From Pseudomonadota bacterium (GTDB lineage: Bacteria > Desulfobacterota > Binatia > UBA9968): 64,000 bases of DNA. Below the pieces are notes generated by a model. The model was given only the letters and a program-made list of their open reading frames with translations. It was not told the DNA's origin and did no database searches. The position numbers and the translations under genes were made by a program. Within the stretch, counting starts at the first letter, position 1, and each line of letters starts with the position of its first letter. The stretch lies in assembly GCA_021324155.1 (NCBI GenBank), contig JAJPJQ010000051.1:1-64000 (forward strand). The letters run 5' to 3'. Shown here one piece after another: positions 43,421 to 52,142 of this stretch.

Positions 43421-44646
43421 TCTTTCTCTTCGACGCGGCAGAGCGCCTTCCCGCGCGCGAACGTGACGCGGAGACGATCTCCCACCGTAAGCGCCGCGCT
43501 GTCTTTGACGATCGCCCCGTCCGGCACGGTGTGCGCGATGCTGTAGCCGCGCTCGAGCACCGCGAGCGGGCTGAGTCCGTTCAAGCGCTCCGAGCCGTGC
43601 GCCAGGCGGCGGCGAAAACGCGCGAGATGATCCTGAAAGCGTCGCGACAGGCTGAGCGAGAGATCGTCGACACGCTGCTGGTTCTCGCGCAGCCGCCGCG
43701 TCGGGTCGCTGAGCCTTTTCGCCAGGCGGGCGAGCGCGTCGCGCTCAACGGCGAGACGGCCCTGCACGCAACGCAAAAAGCGGTTCGCGAGCGCATGAAT
43801 CTGATCTTCGAGCTCTTCGCGCCGCGCCACGACCATCTCGGCGGCCGCCGTCGGCGTCGGCGCGCGATGATCGGCGACGAAATCGGCGATCGTGAAATCG
43901 ATCTCGTGTCCCACGGCGGAGATGACCGGTACCGAAGCGGCGTAAATCGCGCGCGCGACGATCTCTTCGTTGAAGGCCCAGAGATCTTCGAGCGAGCCGC
44001 CGCCGCGGCCGACGATCATGACCTCGACGAGGCCCGAGCGCGAGAGATCGGCGATGCCCTCGGCGATCTCGGAGGCCGCGCCGTCGCCCTGGACCTTCAC
44101 GGGCCGCACGATCACACGGCGCTCGGCGAAGCGGTCGTCGAGAATGCGGAGCATGTCGCGCAGGGCCGCGCCGTGGAGCGAAGTCACAATGCCGATCGAA
44201 CAAGGCAGCATCGGCAGCGGGCGCTTGCGCTCCGCCGCGAAGAGGCCCTCCGCGGCGAGGCGCCGCTTCAGCTGCTCGAAGGCGAGATAAAGCGCGCCCT
44301 TGCCGCGCGGCTCCATGATCTCGACGTAGAGCTGCACGTCGCCGCGCGCGGCGTAAAGACTTACGCGGCCGAAGCAGAGAACTTCCATGCCGTCTTCGGG
44401 CGCGAACGCGAGGCCGTTCCCTTGCCGGCGGAACATCACCGCGCCGATCTGGCTTTTGTCGTCTTTTAGCGTGAAATAAAGATGGCCGGAAGGCGGGATG
44501 CGGAAGTTCGACATCTCGCCGACGACCCACACTTCGCCGGGCTCGCGCTCGAGCGAATTTTTGATCGACTGGGTGAGCTCGCTGACGGTCAGATAGGCGG
44601 GAATTTGATTGGCAAAAAGCGGCAGGTCGTCTTCCCGTCTCACCAT
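43417..44646 (-). CDS. xseA: Exodeoxyribonuclease VII large subunit
   Basis: A 409-residue exonuclease subunit. It has an N-terminal OB fold (LTVSELTQSIKNSLEREPGEVWVVGEMSNFR), the central domain with IGIVTSLHGAALRDMLRILDDR and VGRGGGSLEDLWAFNEE, and a long C-terminal coiled coil. ATG 44646 is used; the frame opens at 44664. It overlaps the M23 gene by 4 bp. An unusual repeat-rich spacer separates it from ctpA. Confidence 0.95.
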   Translation of the reverse strand: MVRREDDLPLFANQIPAYLTVSELTQSIKNSLEREPGEVWVVGEMSNFRIPPSGHLYFTLKDDKSQIGAVMFRRQGNGLAFAPEDGMEVLCFGRVSLYAARGDVQLYVEIMEPRGKGALYLAFEQLKRRLAAEGLFAAERKRPLPMLPCSIGIVTSLHGAALRDMLRILDDRFAERRVIVRPVKVQGDGAASEIAEGIADLSRSGLVEVMIVGRGGGSLEDLWAFNEEIVARAIYAASVPVISAVGHEIDFTIADFVADHRAPTPTAAAEMVVARREELEDQIHALANRFLRCVQGRLAVERDALARLAKRLSDPTRRLRENQQRVDDLSLSLSRRFQDHLARFRRRLAHGSERLNGLSPLAVLERGYSIAHTVPDGAIVKDSAALTVGDRLRVTFARGKALCRVEEKE

Positions 44647-44662
44647 ACCGACACTATAAAGC

Positions 44663-44690
44663 AATTAGCCCTCCGAGTGGAGGGCTAATT
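44663..44690. repeat. Perfect 12-bp inverted repeat between ctpA and xseA
   Basis: AATTAGCCCTCC, a 4-nt loop GAGT, then GGAGGGCTAATT: a perfect 12-bp stem. On the ctpA strand it is followed by a weak T-rich stretch (TTGCTTTATAG). It could end ctpA transcription or form a leader structure for xseA, whose ATG is 17 bp away. Confidence 0.7.
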
Positions 44691-44698
44691 TAAGATGC

Positions 44699-44795
44699 AG
44701 AAACTAGAACTTGGAATGTAGAATTCTGAATTCAGAATAACCGGGAATCCCGGTTCTCTATTCTGTCTTCTAGATTCTATATTCTATCTTCTGCC
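44699..44795. repeat. Symmetric 97-bp array of 7-bp AGAA / TTCT units around a palindrome
   Basis: Six consecutive 7-bp units, most starting AGAA (44699-44740; the variants are GGAA and TGAA), are followed by a 13-bp centre CCGGGAATCCCGG (44741-44753) and six 7-bp units starting TTCT (44754-44795). The two arms have the same length and opposite sense. The three variable bases after AGAA or TTCT differ in nearly every unit. The array fills the gap between the ctpA stop and the inverted repeat before xseA. It is A/T-rich in GC-rich DNA. Confidence 0.85.
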
Positions 44796-44796
44796 T

Positions 44797-46182
44797 TCAA
44801 TCCGCTTTGTTGGTCAACACGAGCTGTTTGAAAACGTCCCAGCCTTTGAGCAATTCGAGCGCGCGTTTGAGCTGCGCGTCGTTTTCCGTGCCCTCCGAAG
44901 GAGGCGTCGGCTGGACGGTTTTGCTGTCCTCGTCGGGCGCCTGCTCGGGCTTGGAGTTCTGCTCCGGCGGCTTCGGCGCCTCCGGCTTGGTGTTCGGATT
45001 GCGCAGATGGCCGGGGAGATTCTCTTCCCTCAAGGACGGGCGGTTCTTGTCTTCCACCTTGGTCTCGGGAATCACGACCGGATTCTCGATGACGATGTCG
45101 GGAACGATGCCGGTGGCCTGGATCGAACGCCCCTTGGGCGTGAAGTAGCGCGCGGTCGTCAGGCGCAGCGCCGAATTATCGTCGAGCGGCAGAATCGTCT
45201 GCACGGAGCCTTTGCCGAACGTCTTCGTGCCGAGGATCACGGCGCGCTTGTGGTCCTGGAGCGCGCCGGCGACGATCTCCGAGGCGCTCGCGCTGCCGCC
45301 GTTCACCAGGACGACGATCGGGAAGTTGCTCCACGTGCCTTCTTTATGCGCGAAGTATTTCTGTTTCTGGCTCTCGAGGCGGCCTTCCGTATACACGATC
45401 ATGCCGGACTCGAGGAACATGTCCGAGACGCGCACCGCCTGCGTCAGCAGGCCGCCCGGATCATTGCGCAAATCGAGGACCAGGCCTTTAAGCCCGCCCT
45501 TCTCCTTGCTCAGCGTCTCGAGCGCCTTCTGCAGATCGCGGTCGGTCCGCTCCTGGAACTGCGCGAGCCGGACGTAGCCGTAGCCCTCCTCGAGCACGCG
45601 GCTGCGGACGCTCTGCACGCGGATCGTGTCGCGCACGAGGTTGAAGTTCAACAGCTCGGCGATGCCTTCGCGCTTGACCGAGATGGTGATCTTCGTGCCC
45701 TTGTTGCCGCGCATTTTCTTGACCGCGTCGACGAGCGTCATGTCCTTCGTAAACTCGTCTTCGATCTTGATGATCTGGTCGCCGGCTTTGACGCCCGCCT
45801 TGTAAGCCGGCGTGTCTTCGATCGGCGACACGACCGTGAGCACGCCGTTCTTGATCGTGATCTCGATGCCGAGACCGCCGAATCTACCCTGCGTGTCCAT
45901 CTGCAGGTCTTTGTAGAGATCGGGCGTGAGGAACGCGCTGTGCGGATCGAGCGAGCTGAGCATGCCGTTGATCGCGCCGGTAATCAGGTCCTTCGAGGTG
46001 ACCTCGTCGACGTAGTTTTTCTTGACGATCGAGAGGATGCTCGTGAAGGTTTCGAGGTTCTCGTAGTCTTCGCGCGGGATCGCCGAAACGTTCGTGACCA
46101 CCTGTCCGCTGAAGACGAAAACCAGCGTCAGGCAGAATAAAATCCAGATAAGCGACGACTTGTGGCGCGTGACCAACTTCAT
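44797..46182 (-). CDS. ctpA: Carboxy-terminal processing protease (S41, CtpA)
   Basis: A 461-residue periplasmic or membrane-anchored S41 serine protease. There is an N-terminal membrane anchor (residues 9-30), a PDZ domain (about 95-170) and the catalytic pair Ser299 in GSASASE and Lys324 in TFGKGS, 25 residues apart as in the family. The C-terminal 90 residues are Pro/Glu-rich and likely disordered. It follows envC-like, ftsX and ftsE and probably trims cell-wall hydrolases or their regulators. Confidence 0.95.
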   Translation of the reverse strand: MKLVTRHKSSLIWILFCLTLVFVFSGQVVTNVSAIPREDYENLETFTSILSIVKKNYVDEVTSKDLITGAINGMLSSLDPHSAFLTPDLYKDLQMDTQGRFGGLGIEITIKNGVLTVVSPIEDTPAYKAGVKAGDQIIKIEDEFTKDMTLVDAVKKMRGNKGTKITISVKREGIAELLNFNLVRDTIRVQSVRSRVLEEGYGYVRLAQFQERTDRDLQKALETLSKEKGGLKGLVLDLRNDPGGLLTQAVRVSDMFLESGMIVYTEGRLESQKQKYFAHKEGTWSNFPIVVLVNGGSASASEIVAGALQDHKRAVILGTKTFGKGSVQTILPLDDNSALRLTTARYFTPKGRSIQATGIVPDIVIENPVVIPETKVEDKNRPSLREENLPGHLRNPNTKPEAPKPPEQNSKPEQAPDEDSKTVQPTPPSEGTENDAQLKRALELLKGWDVFKQLVLTNKAD

Positions 46183-46245
46183 GAAAAAACTCCTAGCGAA
46201 AAAAGATGTATCGGTACTTTAACGCAAACAAAATAAAATTGCTAA

Positions 46246-47385
46246 TCATTTTCTGAACCACGGACTGGGGTCGACGGGCTTGCCGTCTTTGCGGATTTCG
46301 AAGTAAAGACGGCTGCCTGCCAGCGACTCGCTGTCGCCCACCTGGGCGATCGGCTCCCCCCTGCGCACCGGCTCGCCGACCTTCTTCAACAGCTCGGCTA
46401 AGTGTGCGTAAACAGTATAGTATCTCTCGCCGTGGTCGATGATCATCATCTTGCCGTAGCCGGAAAATCGGTCGGCAAAAACGACTTTTCCGGCCTCGAC
46501 GGCCCTGACCTCCTCGCCCAAAGGCGCGTCAATATCGATGCCCTTCCGGAACACCTCCGCCGGCACGTCCGGGTGGCGCGTTGCGCCGAATCCGCCCGCG
46601 AGCGTCCCCCGCACCGGGTAGTCGAGCTTCCCGCGCAGGGCATCGAAGTGTGTTCCCGACGGCGACGGCTTGGAGAGGACCGCGCGGCGGTTAAGCTCGT
46701 CCATCATCTTTTGCAGCCGGAGCGCCGCCTGCTCCAATTCCTTCAAAGCCCGCTGGTGGCTTTCCTTCTCGCGCCGCACCGACGCGAGCAGCACCTCTTT
46801 TTTCCGCCGCTCGGCGCGGATCGAATCCTGAATCGCGGAAAGATTTCTTTTCTGCGCGCTCGCCGCCGCGCGCTTTTCGTCCAGCTCTTCGGCGAGCACT
46901 TTCTGCCGCGCCGATTCATCGTTCAAGCGCGCGACCTGCGCATGATCGTACGCCAGCGTCGTCTCGAAATAGCGGCGGCGCTGTATGCTTTCGGCGGCGC
47001 CGTCGGCGCCGCTCAGGAGAACAAACGGGCTGCCGGAACGCTGCCAGCGGTAGAGCGCGACGGCGCGGCGCTTGAGCCAATCCCGGCGCGCAGCGAGCGA
47101 AGCGTCGATCGACCGAAGCTCCTGCTCTTTACGCGCGAGATCGGCGAGAATCGCTTCCAATAAAGCGTTGACGCGTTTCAGGTCCTTGGTTTTCCGGTCG
47201 AGGTCGGCGTCGATCTTCGCGAGACTGCCGAGAACCGATCCTTCCTTTTTTTTCGCCTGGCTGATGCCCTGGCGCTCGCGCTGTATCTTTTGTTTGACGC
47301 CTTCGAGCTCGCGCGCGGGCTGCGCCGCGTGAGCGAGCGCGGCCGCGAGCGCCACAAGCGATAGAGCTGTTACGATCCTGGTCAT
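46246..47385 (-). CDS. EnvC-like murein hydrolase activator with degenerate LytM domain
   Basis: A 379-residue secreted protein with a signal peptide (MTRIVTALSLVALAAALAHA), two long coiled coils (about residues 25-110 and 150-245) and a C-terminal LytM domain. The zinc ligands are lost: the first His position reads RKGIDID and the HxH site reads GSRLYFEIR. As in E. coli EnvC, this suggests a non-catalytic activator of amidases. The start overlaps the ftsX stop by 4 bp, which matches FtsEX control of EnvC. Confidence 0.92.
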   Translation of the reverse strand: MTRIVTALSLVALAAALAHAAQPARELEGVKQKIQRERQGISQAKKKEGSVLGSLAKIDADLDRKTKDLKRVNALLEAILADLARKEQELRSIDASLAARRDWLKRRAVALYRWQRSGSPFVLLSGADGAAESIQRRRYFETTLAYDHAQVARLNDESARQKVLAEELDEKRAAASAQKRNLSAIQDSIRAERRKKEVLLASVRREKESHQRALKELEQAALRLQKMMDELNRRAVLSKPSPSGTHFDALRGKLDYPVRGTLAGGFGATRHPDVPAEVFRKGIDIDAPLGEEVRAVEAGKVVFADRFSGYGKMMIIDHGERYYTVYAHLAELLKKVGEPVRRGEPIAQVGDSESLAGSRLYFEIRKDGKPVDPSPWFRK

Positions 47386-48272
47386 CGCCCGAGCTGCCGG
47401 CCGAGCGCGAAGAGACTCGCGGCGGCGCCGATCGCCGTCCCGACAATCAGGAGAACGGCGCAGCTCTCAATCGTAAGAAAGTGCGGCGGCTGCGCGTAGG
47501 CGATGCCGGTCGCGCGCGGCAGCGCCGATACGGCGAGAGAAAAAACGGCGGCGAGGAGCGCGAGCGACAGCGCCGCGCCGGCGAGCCCCTGGCTCATGCC
47601 TTCGATGAGGAACGGAACGCGGATCAGCGCGGGCGGCGCGCCGGCGAGCTCCATGACCTCGATCTCGTCGCGGCGCGCGATGATGGCGAGCTTGACCGAG
47701 TTGCTCACGATGAAAAGCGCGGCGACGGCGATGAAGCCGCCCAGAATCCACTTCGCCGCTGCGAGCGAGAGCGCGAGGAGGTCGAGCTTCTCCGCCCATT
47801 CCGCGGCGTAATCGACTTGCGTGACGCCCTTTTCGGCGCGCAGGCGCTGCGCGACTGCGGCGATCGAGGCCGGATCGCGCGACGGCGGCTTGAGGGCGAT
47901 GTCGAACGACGCGGGCAGAGCTTCGGCGGGCACGCCTTCGAGGATTCCCGACTGCGCGCCGACGCTCTTCTTGAAGCTCGCGAGCGCTTCGGTCTGAGAC
48001 ACGAAGCGCGCGCTTTCGACTTCGGGATACGCGCCGATGCGCGTCGAGAGCGAGGAGACGTCCGCCGCGCTAAGACCGCCGTCGACGTAGGCGAAGATCT
48101 GAATCGCGCTGCCCCAGCCCTGCACGAGGCCATGAAGATTTTCCTGCAGCAGTAAAAAGCCGCCCAGCAGGAACAGCGTAAGCGCCACCGTGCCGGCGGT
48201 GAGCACATGAGTCCAGAAAATCTCGCGAAAGCTCTTCGCGACCTTGCGTGCAATGAAAGCGATTTGATTCAG
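47382..48272 (-). CDS. ftsX: Cell division protein FtsX, probable CTG start
   Basis: A 296-residue membrane protein that couples FtsE ATPase to cell-wall hydrolase activation. Four membrane segments and a large periplasmic loop (about residues 60-165) are visible, with the family segment LAIIARRDEIEVMELAGAP. The cytoplasmic N-terminus LNQIAFIARKVAKSF lies before the first ATG/GTG (GTG 48206). The best start is CTG 48270-48272, which overlaps the ftsE stop as CTGA and has GGGAGG 5 nt before it. It overlaps the envC-like gene by 4 bp. Confidence 0.9.
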   Translation of the reverse strand: MNQIAFIARKVAKSFREIFWTHVLTAGTVALTLFLLGGFLLLQENLHGLVQGWGSAIQIFAYVDGGLSAADVSSLSTRIGAYPEVESARFVSQTEALASFKKSVGAQSGILEGVPAEALPASFDIALKPPSRDPASIAAVAQRLRAEKGVTQVDYAAEWAEKLDLLALSLAAAKWILGGFIAVAALFIVSNSVKLAIIARRDEIEVMELAGAPPALIRVPFLIEGMSQGLAGAALSLALLAAVFSLAVSALPRATGIAYAQPPHFLTIESCAVLLIVGTAIGAAASLFALGRQLGR

Positions 48273-48952
48273 AGCGCGGCCTCCCGCAGCCGGGCGCCGG
48301 GCTCGACGACGCGGCCATGCTCCAGGAGCACGACGCGCTGGCCGGAGCGCCCGGCGAGCGCCGCGTCGTGGGTCGCGATGACGACTGTAGCGCCGCGCTC
48401 ATGCGCGCGTTCAATGAGGCTCATGGTCGCATCGGCGGTTGCGGCGTCGAGATTCTCCGTCGGCTCGTCGCCGAGAATCAGCGACGGGTCGTTGACGAGC
48501 GCGCGGGCGACCGCGACTTTTTGCCGCTCGCCGGCGGAGAGCATGGGCGGCTTTGCGTGGCGCTTCGCCCCAAGCCCGAGATCTTCCAGCAATGCGGCGG
48601 CGCGCCGGCGGCTTTCGCGCGCGGACACACCCGTCACTTCAGCCGCGAGCGCGACATTATCCAGAGCAGTCATCGACGGCAGCAGCTTGAACTCCTGGCA
48701 GACGAGACCGAGCGCGCGCCGGTGTGCCGCGAGCGCGCGGGAGGACAACCGCCGAAGGTCGCGTCCGAGCACGAGGACATCCCCGGCCGAAGCGCGCACT
48801 CCGCCGAACAGAATTTTCAAGAGTGTCGTTTTCCCGGCCCCGGTTGGGCCGTTCAAAAAGACGAATTCACCTCGATCGATGTCGAGATTGACATCGGCAA
48901 GCGCCGGACTTTCGGGCGAGTAGAGCTTCGAAACGCCAGCAAGCCGGATCAT
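48269..48952 (-). CDS. ftsE: Cell division ATP-binding protein FtsE
   Basis: A 227-residue ABC ATPase. Walker A is GPTGAGKTT (35-43), the signature is LSAGERQKVAVARAL (LSAGE instead of LSGGQ), and Walker B is LILGDEPTENLD. ATG 48952 fits the family; the frame opens at 49132. It forms a complex with FtsX and, through it, the EnvC-like protein. It is first in the ftsE-ftsX-envC-ctpA run. Confidence 0.94.
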   Translation of the reverse strand: MIRLAGVSKLYSPESPALADVNLDIDRGEFVFLNGPTGAGKTTLLKILFGGVRASAGDVLVLGRDLRRLSSRALAAHRRALGLVCQEFKLLPSMTALDNVALAAEVTGVSARESRRRAAALLEDLGLGAKRHAKPPMLSAGERQKVAVARALVNDPSLILGDEPTENLDAATADATMSLIERAHERGATVVIATHDAALAGRSGQRVVLLEHGRVVEPGARLREAAL

Positions 48953-48977
48953 TCGCGATGGATGCTCCTCGTTCGCC

Positions 48978-49006
48978 TTGACATCGGAGAGGAGGGGCTG
49001 TAAAAC
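48978..49006 (+). promoter_or_regulatory. Sigma-70 promoter before the radical SAM gene
   Basis: TTGACA (48978-48983), a 17-bp spacer and TAAAAC (49001-49006) lie 37 bp before ATG 49044. The -35 box is perfect; the -10 box matches 4 of 6. Confidence 0.6.
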
Positions 49007-49043
49007 GGTGATAACTCCAGCGGTTTTGCACCATTTATAAGAC

Positions 49044-51299
49044 ATGTTCAGACAACTTACAAGCCGCGGCGCAACCGCGCACCCGAAGCCCGCTTTCAAT
49101 AAATTCCGAATCGTTTTGATCAAGCCGTCCAAGTACGACGACGACGGCTATGTCATCCGCTTTTGGAAAGGGGTATTGCCGAGCAATACCCTGAACGTGC
49201 TGCACGGGCTCACCGACGATGTCAGGCGCCGCCGCGCGCTCGGCGACATCGACGTCGAAGTCGTCACATTCGACGAGACCGCGGAGCGGTTGCCGGTGAA
49301 AAAGATCATCCGCTGGGGCCGCCGTCCGCTGACGAAGCTGCTCGTATGCCTTGTCGGCGTTCAGACGAATCAGTTCCCGCGCGCGCTCGATCTCGCCAAG
49401 CAGTTCCGGGCCGAAGGCATCGACGTCATGATCGGCGGCTTTCACACAAGCGGCACGGTTTCGATGCTGGGCGAGCAGGAGCCCGACATTCAGGAGCTTT
49501 TCCGCGAGGGGATCACTGCGATATCCGGCGAAGTAGAAGGCAAATGGGAAGGCATTCTCGCCGACTGCCTAAAGGGCGAGCTGAAGCCCCTTTATCACTA
49601 CGCGCAGGATTTACAGAACCTGGTCGACATCGGCGAATCGCCGCTCCCGGTGACGAGCCCGAAGACGATGAAGCACTTTGCCCAGCCGGCGTTCGGCACC
49701 GCCGATACCTCGCGCGGCTGCCCGTTCGCCTGCTCGTTCTGCACGATCATCAACGTGCAGGGACGCAAGATGCGCGAGCGGAGTCCGGAGAGCATCGCCG
49801 AGTTGCTCAGAATGAATTACGAGCACGGCGTCAGGTTTTATTTTTTCACCGACGACAACTTCGCGCGCAAAAAGCTCTGGCGTGAGACCTTTCTCGAGAT
49901 CATCAAGCTTCGCGAGCAAGGCCTCGACGTCTCCTTCATGATGCAGGTCGACCTCGCGAAAAAGCCCAAGGACTTCGTTCCGCTCGCGGCGAAGGCCGGC
50001 TGCACGCAGGTCTTCATCGGAATGGAAAGTGTCAATCCGGAGAACTTGAAGGCCGAGGGCAAGGCGCAAAACAAGGTCGAGGAATACCAGAACATCATTA
50101 AAGAATGGCACGACGCCGGGATCGTCGTGCACACAGGCTACATCATCGGCCTGCCGTGGGACGATACCGAAGGCGTCCGCCGCGACATCGACTATCTCAT
50201 GAACACCATCGGCCCGGACCAGGCCTCGTTCTTCATGCTCACGCCGCTGCCGGGCTCGCAAGATCATAAAGAGATGAAGCAACGGGGCGAATGGATGGAC
50301 CCCGACTTCAACAAGCGCGACTCCTTTCACGCCACGATCCATCACCCGCGCATGAACGCGGAGGAGTGGACGGCCGCCTACGACGAGGCGTGGCGGACCT
50401 TTTATAGCAAGGAGAACATGATCCGCATCCTTTCGCGCTGGAACCACAATCCGAAAGTCTATTGGAATCTCATGTCGCTGTTTTTTTGGTATAAGAATGC
50501 CGCCATCATCGAGAAGCAGCATCCGATGATTGCCGGCTTCTTCCGCTTCAAAGACAGAAAGGCGCGCCGCCCCGGCTTTTCGGTCGATTCGCTCCCGGTC
50601 CATTTATGGAAACGCGCCGGCGAGACCGCGCGCCTGTTTATCGCCTGGGCCAAATTCGTGAAGGAGATGGAGGAGGTCTGGCTTCAGACGCGCAGGAAGA
50701 GCGAACGCGAGGAGCGCTGGCTGCAGGAGATCCAGCGAATCCAGGGCGAGATCTGGCAGTCGCTTAAGATCGCCGAATGGCAAAAGCTCTACAACGGCGC
50801 GAAGGCGACGCTGCCTGAGAAAGCCAAGGCGCTGCTCGATCCGGTCGAGGAGCAGTGCTCGAAGATCATCACGAGCCGTAAGGAATTGAATGCGTTTCTA
50901 AGGCGCTGGGCGCGCGCGCAGAAGCGGCTGGCGAAGCTGCGCGGGTATCTGCCCGACACCGACGCGGCGCGCCGCGTGATCGACGAGATGTCGCACCTGC
51001 AAAAGAGCGCGTGGGCGGGCAGCAAGATCCAGGAATGGCAGCAGGCTTACTCGCGCCTGAAGCACGAGCTGCCGCCGAAGATCGAGTTGATCCACGTGAA
51101 ATTCGACGCGCTCACGAACCGCGCCGTCTACTCCCGCCAGGATCGCCAGCGCTTCTGGGCGAATACGACGGAGCATCTGAAGAAGATGCGGCTGCGTCAT
51201 ATCCGCCCGTGGAAGCTTCTCACGAATTTTGCAAAGGATTTCGATCTGACGACCTCCTTCGCATCGACGTTCAAAGCCGCCGCGCGCGGAGATCGTTGA
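49044..51299 (+). CDS. B12-binding-type radical SAM protein with long helical C-terminus
   Basis: A 751-residue iron-sulfur enzyme. The N-terminal half resembles the B12-binding fold of class B radical SAM proteins (residues 20-170: FNKFRIVLIKPSKYDDDGYVIRFWKG, VMIGGFHTSGTVSML). The radical SAM core has C226-x3-C230-x2-C233 (GCPFACSFC). Residues from about 510 to the end are charged and helical with many Lys, Arg and Glu, and may be an added domain. It stands alone with its own promoter. Relatives methylate, rearrange rings or modify lipids; the substrate is unknown. Confidence 0.9.
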   Translation: MFRQLTSRGATAHPKPAFNKFRIVLIKPSKYDDDGYVIRFWKGVLPSNTLNVLHGLTDDVRRRRALGDIDVEVVTFDETAERLPVKKIIRWGRRPLTKLLVCLVGVQTNQFPRALDLAKQFRAEGIDVMIGGFHTSGTVSMLGEQEPDIQELFREGITAISGEVEGKWEGILADCLKGELKPLYHYAQDLQNLVDIGESPLPVTSPKTMKHFAQPAFGTADTSRGCPFACSFCTIINVQGRKMRERSPESIAELLRMNYEHGVRFYFFTDDNFARKKLWRETFLEIIKLREQGLDVSFMMQVDLAKKPKDFVPLAAKAGCTQVFIGMESVNPENLKAEGKAQNKVEEYQNIIKEWHDAGIVVHTGYIIGLPWDDTEGVRRDIDYLMNTIGPDQASFFMLTPLPGSQDHKEMKQRGEWMDPDFNKRDSFHATIHHPRMNAEEWTAAYDEAWRTFYSKENMIRILSRWNHNPKVYWNLMSLFFWYKNAAIIEKQHPMIAGFFRFKDRKARRPGFSVDSLPVHLWKRAGETARLFIAWAKFVKEMEEVWLQTRRKSEREERWLQEIQRIQGEIWQSLKIAEWQKLYNGAKATLPEKAKALLDPVEEQCSKIITSRKELNAFLRRWARAQKRLAKLRGYLPDTDAARRVIDEMSHLQKSAWAGSKIQEWQQAYSRLKHELPPKIELIHVKFDALTNRAVYSRQDRQRFWANTTEHLKKMRLRHIRPWKLLTNFAKDFDLTTSFASTFKAAARGDR

Positions 51300-51301
51300 A
51301 T

Positions 51302-52132
51302 TTAGTGCAGGGCGGCGCCCTTCTTTAGCTCCACCACCTGATCTCTAATATCTTCGGCATCGCTCGCGTCCGGCGCGAGTCGTAGGTACGCCTCGAAATC
51401 GTTGATCGCCTGCTGGAAGCATTCGAGCTTGAGATACAGCGTTCCGCGATCGCGGATCTCCGGCGCGGAGGCGGGATCGAGGATCACCAGGCGCTCGGCC
51501 GCGGACAGCGCCTTGACGAGATTTTCCTCGCTCATGTAGATGCCCTTCAGGTTGTTGAGCATGCGGTGGATGATCTGCCGGCTGGAGATGGGCGCCAGAA
51601 ATTCCGGCCGCAACGCGATCTTGCCGTTGTAGACGCCGTCGAGGAGACGCTGCAGCTCCTCCAGCGTCCGCACTTCGCCGTTGTCGAACGGATCGATCAC
51701 GATCTCTTCGTCGTCGCTCTCGTATTTGACCAGAAAATGACCCGGAAACCCCACGCCGTTGAGCGGCAGCCCCGCCCGTCGCGCGACTTCGATGTAGATC
51801 ACAGACAGGGTGATCGGTATGCCCTTCTTGCGCTCAAGGACGTCGTTTAAAAAGCTGTTGCGCGGATCGTAGTAGTCGCCCCGGTTGCCGCGGAAGCTCT
51901 CTTGCTTAAAGAGAACATGATTGAGCGACGCGATCAGGCGGTAAGGATCGCTCTCGCCGCGGGCGAGATCGCGCACGCGGCCCGCGAGCTCGTCCAGCCG
52001 TGCGAGATACGTTTCCGGCCGTAGCGCCGGGTATTCGTCCTGCGCGATGGCTAAAGCCGCGCGTGCGAGGTCGAAATCATCGCCCGCCTGCGCGACGACC
52101 CGGCGGAAAAGCGTGTGGCGGTCGCTCCCCAT
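51302..52132 (-). CDS. SirB1-like transglutaminase-type/TPR protein
   Basis: A 276-residue protein of the SirB1 (Transglut_core2) family. Key parts are FLNDVLERKKGIPITLSVIY, VARRAGLPLNGVGFPGHFLVKY and FDNGEVRTLEELQ, followed by TPR-like helices (LYLKLECFQQAINDFEAYLRLAPDA). In the core the usual catalytic Cys position is not present; the loop has PGHFLVKY. ATG 52132 is preferred over the upstream frame. It lies downstream of a ThDP enzyme gene. Its function is unknown. Confidence 0.85.
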   Translation of the reverse strand: MGSDRHTLFRRVVAQAGDDFDLARAALAIAQDEYPALRPETYLARLDELAGRVRDLARGESDPYRLIASLNHVLFKQESFRGNRGDYYDPRNSFLNDVLERKKGIPITLSVIYIEVARRAGLPLNGVGFPGHFLVKYESDDEEIVIDPFDNGEVRTLEELQRLLDGVYNGKIALRPEFLAPISSRQIIHRMLNNLKGIYMSEENLVKALSAAERLVILDPASAPEIRDRGTLYLKLECFQQAINDFEAYLRLAPDASDAEDIRDQVVELKKGAALH

Positions 52133-52142
52133 CCATTTTGGC

